Source: an uncultured Burkholderiales bacterium (GTDB lineage: Bacteria > Pseudomonadota > Gammaproteobacteria > Burkholderiales > Burkholderiaceae_D). From it: a stretch of 12,530 nucleotides of DNA. Position 1 is the stretch's first letter. Each line of letters begins with the position of its first letter. The DNA is taken from contig CALMOR010000014.1 in assembly GCA_937872165.1 (NCBI GenBank), positions 14,406-26,935 of the forward strand. The letters are read 5' to 3'. Below the pieces are notes generated by a model. The model searched no databases. It was given only the letters and a program-made list of their open reading frames with translations, and was not told where the DNA came from. The position numbers and the translations under genes were made by a program. Of this stretch, positions 1 through 5,292 are shown piece by piece.

Positions 1-288
1 CGGATCACAAGCGCAGCCTCCGCGGGCGGCGGCGTCGGCGCGGTGAAGCACGACACGACCGTCTCGTGGCGGCCGGTCGCCGGCGCGGCGGGCTACCGCG
101 TGTGGTGGCGCGACACGACCGCCGCGCAGTGGCAGTACCACAGGGACGTGCGCATCGCGAGCGGAGCGCCGACGCGTGCGGTCCTCGAGAACGTCGTCAT
201 CGACGACTGGGCCTTCGGCGTGTCGTCGGTCGACGAGTCCGGCGACGAGTCGCCGATCGTCTACCCGGGAGACGCCGGCTCGTTCTGA
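1..288 (+). CDS. C-terminal Fn3-like domain of a probable secreted M28-family metallopeptidase (partial, 5' end outside window)
   Basis: The reading frame is open from base 1 and ends at TGA 286-288, so only the last 95 residues are visible. An internal GTG at 43 is not the likely start, because in-frame coding continues upstream of it. The fragment reads as one beta-sandwich module: VSWRPVAGAAGYRVWWRD is a typical fibronectin-III strand pattern (W-x-P-V-x-GA-x-GY-x-V-x-W), and it ends with VIDDWAFGVSSVDESGDESP, the usual closing strands. In my knowledge of families, M28 aminopeptidase-like proteins of Proteobacteria often end in such a module with a VID-FGV-x-AVD-x-x-G-x-ESP signature. The peptidase assignment is therefore an inference from the tail only, since no zinc ligands are in view. 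The gene converges on the oxygenase gene to its right. It could instead be another secreted hydrolase with an Fn3 tail. Confidence 0.6.
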   Translation, partial: RITSAASAGGGVGAVKHDTTVSWRPVAGAAGYRVWWRDTTAAQWQYHRDVRIASGAPTRAVLENVVIDDWAFGVSSVDESGDESPIVYPGDAGSF

Positions 289-296
289 AGCGTCGC

Positions 297-315
297 GGCA
301 CGCGCCACGCGTGCC
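297..315. terminator. GC-rich hairpin between convergent genes, possible terminator
   Basis: GGCACGCG (297-304) and CGCGTGCC (308-315) form a perfect 8-bp stem with a 3-nt loop, 8 bases after the left gene's stop codon and between two convergent genes. No T-run follows on either strand, so it is not a canonical Rho-independent terminator. The role is inferred from position only. Confidence 0.3.
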
Positions 316-364
316 CGAGCGCGAAGCCGGCGGGACCGCGACGACGCCCGCGACCGGGATGGGT

Positions 365-1054
365 TCAGGTGTCGGTCCACATCCGCAGCAGGTTGTGATA
401 GACGCCGGTCAGCTGGACGCGCGCGGCTTCGTCGCCGCCGGTCGCGTTCAGTCGCTGGATCGCGCGATCGAGATCGAACAGCACCGTGCGCCGGCCGTCG
501 TCGCGCACGAGGCTCTGGATCCAGAAGAAGCAGCCGACGCGCGTGCCACGCGTGACCGGCTCGACCCGATGCACGCTGGTCGCCGGATAGACGATCAGGT
601 CACCGGCCGGCAGCTTGACCGAATGGACGCCGTAGGTGTCCTCGATCAGCAGCGCGCCGCCGTCGTAGGCCTCCGGCGGCGAGAGGAAGAGCGTGGCCGA
701 GAGATCGGTGCGGATCTTCTGGCCCGAACCGCTCGGCATGATCCGCACCGCGCCGTCGACGTGACCACCGAACTGCATGCCGCCGGTATAGCGATTGAAG
801 AGCGGTGGATAGACCCGGTTCGGCAGGGCCCCGCTGATGAAGAGCGGGTTGCGCTCGAGCACCGACAGCACCGCGTCGCTCAGTTCGATCGACGTCTTCG
901 AGCGTTCGGCGATCTGCTGGTTGTGCTTGACGGCGGCGCCCTGATGGCCGGCCGTCGCACGGCCGTCGACCCAGTCGCCTTCGGCCGCGGCCAGGCGCTC
1001 GCCGATCCGTCGCAGGGCGTCGGCGTCGAGGACCGATGGCACGTGCAACAGCAT
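365..1054 (-). CDS. piuC: PKHD-type Fe(II)/2-oxoglutarate-dependent hydroxylase, PiuC/YbiX family
   Basis: This is a 229-residue cytoplasmic Fe(II)/2-oxoglutarate oxygenase of the PiuC/YbiX (PKHD-type) family, whose members are usually about 225 residues, so it is full length. The iron triad is visible: His98 and Asp100 in GGHVDGAV, and the distal His162 in ATSVHRVEPVTRGTR. Arg172, ten residues after the distal His, is the expected 2-oxoglutarate ligand. The substrate is not established; family members are linked to siderophore uptake and iron starvation. The ATG (1052-1054) lies 3 nt after the stop codon of the siderophore receptor, with no clear Shine-Dalgarno of its own, so translational coupling is likely. 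The pairing matches E. coli fiu-ybiX and Pseudomonas piuA-piuC. Regulation should come from the Fur-type promoter upstream of the receptor. Confidence 0.93.
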   Translation of the reverse strand: MLLHVPSVLDADALRRIGERLAAAEGDWVDGRATAGHQGAAVKHNQQIAERSKTSIELSDAVLSVLERNPLFISGALPNRVYPPLFNRYTGGMQFGGHVDGAVRIMPSGSGQKIRTDLSATLFLSPPEAYDGGALLIEDTYGVHSVKLPAGDLIVYPATSVHRVEPVTRGTRVGCFFWIQSLVRDDGRRTVLFDLDRAIQRLNATGGDEAARVQLTGVYHNLLRMWTDT

Positions 1055-1057
1055 CGT

Positions 1058-3271
1058 TCAGAAGCGCGTGGTCAGCGTCAGCAGGGCCGTACGGCCGACG
1101 CCGGGGACGTACCGTCCGCCGTCCGACGGGATCAGCGCGGTGATGTAGTCCTTGTCGGCGATGTTGAGGATGTTGAAGCGCACGTCGTACTTCGGCAGGT
1201 GGTACGCGACTGTACCGTCCCAGCGCACGAAGCCGGGCGCCTGCGCGACGTTGGTGTTGCTCGCGAAGCGACTCGACTGGTAGGTCAGCCCGGAGCCCAG
1301 TTCGATCCGATGCGTGACGTTGTAGGTCGACCAGATCGTCGCCGAGTGCCGCGGCGTGTTGGCCGGAACCTTGCCCTGCGTGCCGTCGAGCGCGGAGGCC
1401 TGCACGATCTTCGCGTCGAGGAAGGTGTAGCCCGCGAAGACCTGCAGGTCCGCCGCCAGTCGTCCGGTCACGCCGACCTCGCCCCCGTCGACGCGGATGT
1501 TGCCGTCGAGCTCATACACGCCGGTCGAGATTTGCGTGCGCGCGTTGTCCTTCTCGATACGGAAGGCGGCCGCGGTCACCGACAGGGCTTCGCCAAGGAG
1601 ATCCCACTTGGCTCCGACCTCGTACGACTTGTTCTTCTCGGGTTGCAGCGCCTGCTGGCCGGTCGTCACCGTCAGGGTCTCGAGCGAAGGATTGAACGAG
1701 GTCCCGTAGGCCACGTAGTACGACTGTTCCTTCGACGGCTGCCAGATCGGCCCGACGCGCACGCTGGTATGCGTGACGTTCTGCCCGACCTCGCTCAGCA
1801 CCGTCGCGCTCGGGATCGAATTCGCGAGCCGGGCGCGGTAGCGATCGAAGCGCAGGCCCGCCACGAGCTTCAACTCGGGCGTGAACTCGATCGTGTCGTT
1901 GACCGATGCCGCGAGCGTGTTCGCGTTCGAAGTGACGAGGTTGCCGGTGGTGCGAACGGTCCGCGGCGACGCCGGCGCGTACGTCGGGCTCGCCAGCGAC
2001 AGCACTGCCAGACCGGTGGTCGCGTTCGGCCCGGTGATGGCGGGATCGACCCGCGTGATCGCCTGGTTCTGATAGGTGTCGCGACCGATCTCGAAGCTCG
2101 TCAGCAACGTGTGCTTGACCGGGCCGGTATCGAAGTTGGCGATCAGGTCGGTCTGGTTGAAGAGAGAGTCGTCGACGATCGCCCGGTCCTTGCTCTGCAG
2201 GAGGATGGAGAGCGACTGCAACGGCAGCGCCGTGTAGTAGCCGGTCGTCGACGTCGGCAGGATCGTGAAAGCACCGCCTCCGTCGGCCGTCGGCAGGAAC
2301 GTCCCGACGCGCGCCGAGTTGGTCTCGCGGGCGTCGACCGCGGTGCGGTTGTACTGGACCTGGTTGCGCAGGCTGAGCCTGTCGCTGAAGCGGTGCTCGA
2401 GCTTGACGCCGATGACGGTCGCGTCCTGCAGGATGCGGTCGTCGGTCAGCCCGTAGAAGTTGTCGTAGTCGACCGGCGCGGGGCCGCCGTTGAGCGACGA
2501 GATGCCGTAGTCGGCCATGTCGTGGTTGTGCTGGAAGAGGCCGTTGATCGTCACCGTCGTCGGCGTGTTGATGCCGAAGCGGATCGTCGGCGCGACGCCG
2601 TAGTCCTCGTTGGTGAGGACGTCCCGGGTCGTCTGGATGTTCTGGCCCATCGCCGAGATGCGGATGGCGGACGTGTCCGACAACGGCTGGTCGGTGTCGA
2701 CGACGGCGCGATACTGGTCGTGGGTGCCGACCGTGACCGACGCCTCGTTGAGCGGCACGAGGCTGGCCTGCTTCGAGACCTGATTGATGACACCGCCGGT
2801 CGAGCCGCGGCCGAAGAGGATCGACGACGGGCCCTTCAGCACCTCCACGGTGTCGATGAAGAAGGTGTCGCGGTAGTACTGGCCCCGGTCGCGGATGCCG
2901 TCGATGAAGATGTCGGTGCGAGCCGTGAAACCGCGCAGGTTGATGTTGTTGCCGATCTGGCCGCCTTCCGCCGCGCCGATGGTGATGCCGGGTACGTTGC
3001 GGATCGCGTCCGACAGCGAGGTCGCGCCCTGCGCGTTCAGGAGCGCGCGGTTGATGATCGTGATCGACTGCGGGATGTCGCGCACGGCGGCGGGGACCCG
3101 GCCGATGGACGTGGTGTCGTTCTTCAGGTTTGCGCGGTCCTGCGTCGCATTGACTTCGACCTGCTCGAGCTGCGTCGGCTCCGTCTCGGCGACGGCCTGC
3201 GCGAGACCGCTGGGGCTCGCCGCCACGAGGGCGAGAGCGGCGGCGATGGGGGTGAGGCGAAAGGCGTTCAT
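1058..3271 (-). CDS. fiu: TonB-dependent catecholate siderophore receptor, Fiu/PiuA-like
   Basis: This is a 737-residue outer-membrane receptor that would import ferric siderophores with TonB-ExbBD energy. Residues 1-26 look like a signal peptide (short n-region, Ala/Leu-rich core, cut after GLAQA). A TonB-box-like segment (EQVEVNAT) lies near 36-43. The plug spans about 60-170, with DIPQSITIINRALL, LSDAIRNVPGI, NINLRGFTARTDIFIDGIRD and VEVLKGPSSILFGRGSTGG. The rest reads as alternating amphipathic strands, and the chain ends in Phe (LLTLTTRF), the usual BAM signal. The run IDGIRDRGQYYRDTFFIDTVEVLKGPS is split here as IDGIRDRGQYYRDTFF then IDTVEVLKGPS; it closely follows Fiu, hence the catecholate (or monomeric catechol) prediction. 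The exact ligand is inference. Length is normal for the family. The gene is preceded by a Fur-box-like site and followed 3 nt later by piuC. Confidence 0.93.
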   Translation of the reverse strand: MNAFRLTPIAAALALVAASPSGLAQAVAETEPTQLEQVEVNATQDRANLKNDTTSIGRVPAAVRDIPQSITIINRALLNAQGATSLSDAIRNVPGITIGAAEGGQIGNNINLRGFTARTDIFIDGIRDRGQYYRDTFFIDTVEVLKGPSSILFGRGSTGGVINQVSKQASLVPLNEASVTVGTHDQYRAVVDTDQPLSDTSAIRISAMGQNIQTTRDVLTNEDYGVAPTIRFGINTPTTVTINGLFQHNHDMADYGISSLNGGPAPVDYDNFYGLTDDRILQDATVIGVKLEHRFSDRLSLRNQVQYNRTAVDARETNSARVGTFLPTADGGGAFTILPTSTTGYYTALPLQSLSILLQSKDRAIVDDSLFNQTDLIANFDTGPVKHTLLTSFEIGRDTYQNQAITRVDPAITGPNATTGLAVLSLASPTYAPASPRTVRTTGNLVTSNANTLAASVNDTIEFTPELKLVAGLRFDRYRARLANSIPSATVLSEVGQNVTHTSVRVGPIWQPSKEQSYYVAYGTSFNPSLETLTVTTGQQALQPEKNKSYEVGAKWDLLGEALSVTAAAFRIEKDNARTQISTGVYELDGNIRVDGGEVGVTGRLAADLQVFAGYTFLDAKIVQASALDGTQGKVPANTPRHSATIWSTYNVTHRIELGSGLTYQSSRFASNTNVAQAPGFVRWDGTVAYHLPKYDVRFNILNIADKDYITALIPSDGGRYVPGVGRTALLTLTTRF

Positions 3272-3327
3272 CTGGTTTCGGTCCGGCGCAGCGACTGCGC
3301 GAATTGTTGAAAAACGCTAAAGCGAGT

Positions 3328-3346
3328 GAGAATGATTCCCATTCTA
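3328..3346 (-). promoter_or_regulatory. Fur-box-like operator with -10 element for the fiu-piuC transcript
   Basis: GAGAATGATTCCCATTCTA on the plus strand matches the 19-bp Fur consensus GATAATGATAATCATTATC at 13 of 19 positions by my hand count, including the inner AATGAT and CATT blocks. Read on the minus strand, TAGAAT (3341-3346) is a 5/6 match to a sigma-70 -10 and lies inside the palindrome; I see no convincing -35. A start about 7 nt downstream would give a leader of roughly 60 nt before the receptor ATG. Fur-Fe(II) binding here would block the -10, giving iron repression (inference). Confidence 0.75.
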
Positions 3347-3377
3347 CACGACAGGCGAGCCGCCCTTTCCCACGGGC

Positions 3378-3641
3378 TCAGTGCCAGGTCCTCGCCGACT
3401 CGACCGGGGGAGCGCCCGACGATCCGTCCTCGCCGAGCTGCCGGGCCACGCGCTGCCAGTTCTCGTGCAGCTGCAGTGCGGTGGCGCGCAGGACCGGGTC
3501 GAGCCCGTCGGTGTCCATCATCTTCTCGAGGTGCGCGACGATCGCGCGGACGTGGCAGGGACAGTGCGACGGATTGAAGACCCAGCCGGAAATCAGGTAC
3601 AGCGTCGAGGCGACGATGACTTCGGGACGCGGTTCGTCCAT
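3378..3641 (-). CDS. Small hypothetical protein, predicted iron-regulated, with a CPCH motif
   Basis: This 87-residue protein has no family I can name with confidence. It has no signal peptide or membrane segment and should be cytosolic. The N-terminal half carries a hydrophobic helix-like stretch (VIVASTLYLISGW, about 8-20) and then HCPCH (26-30), with Cys27, Cys29 and His26/His30 as possible metal or redox ligands. It is followed by helical segments VRAIVAHLEKMM and DPVLRATALQLHENWQRVARQL, and a loose Ser/Pro/Gly-rich tail. The ATG at 3641 is the only possible start, because an in-frame TGA lies just upstream (in ACCTGAGGAATCCCC), and GAGGA sits 6 nt before the ATG. It has its own strong sigma-70 promoter overlapped by a Fur box and lies upstream of, and parallel to, the siderophore receptor. 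A role in iron starvation is inferred from regulation and neighbours only. Confidence 0.8.
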   Translation of the reverse strand: MDEPRPEVIVASTLYLISGWVFNPSHCPCHVRAIVAHLEKMMDTDGLDPVLRATALQLHENWQRVARQLGEDGSSGAPPVESARTWH

Positions 3642-3647
3642 GGGGAT

Positions 3648-3652
3648 TCCTC
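3648..3652 (-). promoter_or_regulatory. Ribosome binding site of the 87-residue gene
   Basis: GAGGA on the minus strand is spaced 6 nt from the ATG at 3641. It overlaps the in-frame TGA that rules out any earlier start, so it supports this small gene being real. Confidence 0.7.
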
Positions 3653-3748
3653 AGGTGTGCGCACGAGACGCCGCGCGGTTCGCGAAACGCGGACGCGCTT
3701 CGCCGATCATCGATCATCGCCGACGCGGCACGGAGGCACGCGTCAATT

Positions 3749-3789
3749 GCGAATGATTCTCATTATGATCGAACCGGCCCGCAAGTCAA
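3749..3789 (-). promoter_or_regulatory. Sigma-70 promoter with overlapping Fur box for the 87-residue gene
   Basis: On the minus strand, TTGACT (3784-3789, 5/6) is followed after 16 nt by CATAAT (3762-3767, 5/6), a good sigma-70 promoter. The plus-strand sequence GCGAATGATTCTCATTATG (3749-3767) matches the 19-bp Fur consensus at 14 of 19 positions by hand count and covers the whole -10. The predicted start near 3755 leaves a leader of about 114 nt. The -35 begins 8 nt beyond the stop of the methyltransferase-fold gene, so the promoter is squeezed between the rnr operon and the iron locus. Confidence 0.8.
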
Positions 3790-3796
3790 CGCGTCG

Positions 3797-4510
3797 TCAT
3801 CGGCCTTTGCCCAAGACGATCACGTGCTGCATCGGCAGCGTCTCGATGGTCTCCTGCCAGACGAGTCCGGCCGCGGTCGCCTCGCGCCTGACCTGGGCTT
3901 CGCTCATCTTGTGGTGCGGAAGGATGTTCACCGCCGGGTCCTCGAGACGGTACTCGACGAAGACCAGCTTGCCGTCGCCTTTCAGCGATCGGACGATCGA
4001 GGCCAGCATCTCGCGCGGATGATCGAACTCGTGATAGACGTCGACCATCAGCACCAGGTCGAGGGACGCCGCGGGCAGGTGCGGATCGGTGCTCGTGCCC
4101 AGCACGCCCGTGACGTTCACCGTCTTCCGCTTCTTCATCTCGCGCGCGAGCAGCGCCAGCATCTCGGGCTGCACGTCGACGGCGAAGACGCGACCCGCGG
4201 GCGCGACGCGCCCGGCCATGCGCCAGCTGTAGTACCCCGTGCCCGCGCCGATGTCGGCGACCTGCATGCCGGATCTCAGCGGCAGCGCCTTCATCAGCAG
4301 GTCGGGTCGCTCCTCGGCGAAGCGCTCGGGCCGCTCGAGCCAGCCCGCACCCTCGTGACCCATGATGCCGGCCGTCTCGCGATCGAGATAGACGATGCCG
4401 GTGCCGTCCGGGCTCGGGGAGACGCGTCCGTAAGGCGCGGCGTCGGCCCCCGCGACGGGATCGACGGTCAGCAGCAACAGCAGGGCGAAGGATGGAACGA
4501 TGCGGAACAT
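3797..4510 (-). CDS. Class I SAM-methyltransferase-fold protein with an apparent signal peptide
   Basis: This 237-residue protein has the class I methyltransferase core. Motif I VADIGAGTGYYS is at 84-95, the acidic end of strand beta-2 is VFAVDVQPEM (Asp112), and the motif IV region DLVLMVDVYHEFDHP is at 151-165. These are followed by LKGDGKLVFVEY and a C-terminal HKMSEAQVRREATAAGL segment. Before the core, MGHEGAGWLERPER (50-63) is characteristic of a subgroup I recognise but cannot name. Residues 1-22 (MFRIVPSFALLLLLTVDPVAGA) look like a Sec signal peptide, which is odd for an enzyme needing cytosolic SAM. The start fits a GAGG 4 nt upstream. It follows rlmB by 31 nt on the same strand and is probably cotranscribed with rnr-rlmB. 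The substrate is unknown; small-molecule or protein methylation are both open. Confidence 0.85.
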   Translation of the reverse strand: MFRIVPSFALLLLLTVDPVAGADAAPYGRVSPSPDGTGIVYLDRETAGIMGHEGAGWLERPERFAEERPDLLMKALPLRSGMQVADIGAGTGYYSWRMAGRVAPAGRVFAVDVQPEMLALLAREMKKRKTVNVTGVLGTSTDPHLPAASLDLVLMVDVYHEFDHPREMLASIVRSLKGDGKLVFVEYRLEDPAVNILPHHKMSEAQVRREATAAGLVWQETIETLPMQHVIVLGKGR

Positions 4511-4541
4511 GAGGCCTCGGTCTGGATGAATCGCGACGAAG

Positions 4542-5291
4542 CTATCGCTTCGCGCGTCGTTGACGGACGGTCTCGTAGAGGCAGACGCCGCTCGCGACCG
4601 ACACGTTCAGGCTCTCGACCGACCCCTCCATCGGGATCGATGCGAGCGTGTCGCAGGTCTCGCGCGTCAGACGCCGCATGCCCTCCCCTTCGGTGCCGAG
4701 CACCCACGCGACCGGTCCCGCGAGGTCGACGTCGTAGATCGACGAGGTCGCGTCGTCGCTGGTGCCGACGATGCGGATCTCGCGCTCCTTCAGCTCGCGG
4801 AGGGTCCGCGCGAGGTTGGTGACCGTGATGTACGGCATGGTCTCGGCGGCACCGCTCGCGACCTTTTCGACGGTCGCGCCGATACCGGCTGCCCGATCCT
4901 TCGGCGCGACGACGGCGTGGACGCCTGCGCCGTCCGCGACCCGGAGGCAGGCGCCGAGGTTGTGAGGATCGGTGATGCCGTCGAGGATCAGCAGCAGCGG
5001 CGCGACCTCGCGCGGCAGGGCGTCGAGGACGTCGTCGAGACTCGTGGCACGCGCGATCTCGTCGGCCAGCGCGACGACGCCCTGATGCGGCGCGTTGCCC
5101 GACAGGCCGTCGAGCCGCCTCGCATCCACCGGCATCGAGCGGATGCCGCATTCGTCGGCGCGCTCGACGAGGCTGCGCATGCGCGCATCGTGTCGACTCG
5201 CGTCGACGTAAAGCTCCCGGACGCTCGAAGCGTCGTGACGCAGGCGAGCCGCGATCGCATGGAAGCCATGCAACGCACGCAGCCGCGCCAC
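4542..5291 (-). CDS. rlmB: 23S rRNA (guanosine-2251-2'-O)-methyltransferase RlmB, SpoU/TrmH family
   Basis: This 249-residue SPOUT (trefoil-knot) enzyme methylates the 2'-OH of G2251 in the 23S rRNA P-loop using SAM, in the cytoplasm. An N-terminal SpoU substrate-binding domain (1-75) includes LHGFHAIAARL and ends in APHQGVVAL (67-75). The three SpoU motifs are present: motif 1 ILDGITDPHNLGACLRVAD (102-120, with Asn111 and the catalytic-type Arg117), motif 2 WVLGTEGEGMRRLT (197-210) and motif 3 IPMEGSVESLNVSVASG (219-235). Length is normal (E. coli 243). The start is GTG (5289-5291), one base after the rnr stop codon (TGA-C-GTG), so translation is probably coupled to rnr. The rnr-rlmB pair is a widespread proteobacterial arrangement and supports RlmB over other TrmH-family members. 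Confidence 0.95.
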   Translation of the reverse strand: MARLRALHGFHAIAARLRHDASSVRELYVDASRHDARMRSLVERADECGIRSMPVDARRLDGLSGNAPHQGVVALADEIARATSLDDVLDALPREVAPLLLILDGITDPHNLGACLRVADGAGVHAVVAPKDRAAGIGATVEKVASGAAETMPYITVTNLARTLRELKEREIRIVGTSDDATSSIYDVDLAGPVAWVLGTEGEGMRRLTRETCDTLASIPMEGSVESLNVSVASGVCLYETVRQRRAKR

Positions 5292-5292
5292 G

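Noticed and set aside
176..3310. Very long plus-strand open frame (1044 codons) opposite the oxygenase and receptor genes
   Set aside because: Its translation is Arg/Asp/Val-rich low-complexity sequence with no domain pattern. It is the antisense frame of two well-recognised minus-strand genes, a common effect of high GC.
3268..3717. Minus-strand open frame of 149 codons over the Fur-box spacer and the small gene
   Set aside because: It overlaps the 87-residue gene in another frame and reads through both regulatory sites. Only the 87-residue frame has a proper ribosome binding site and promoter.
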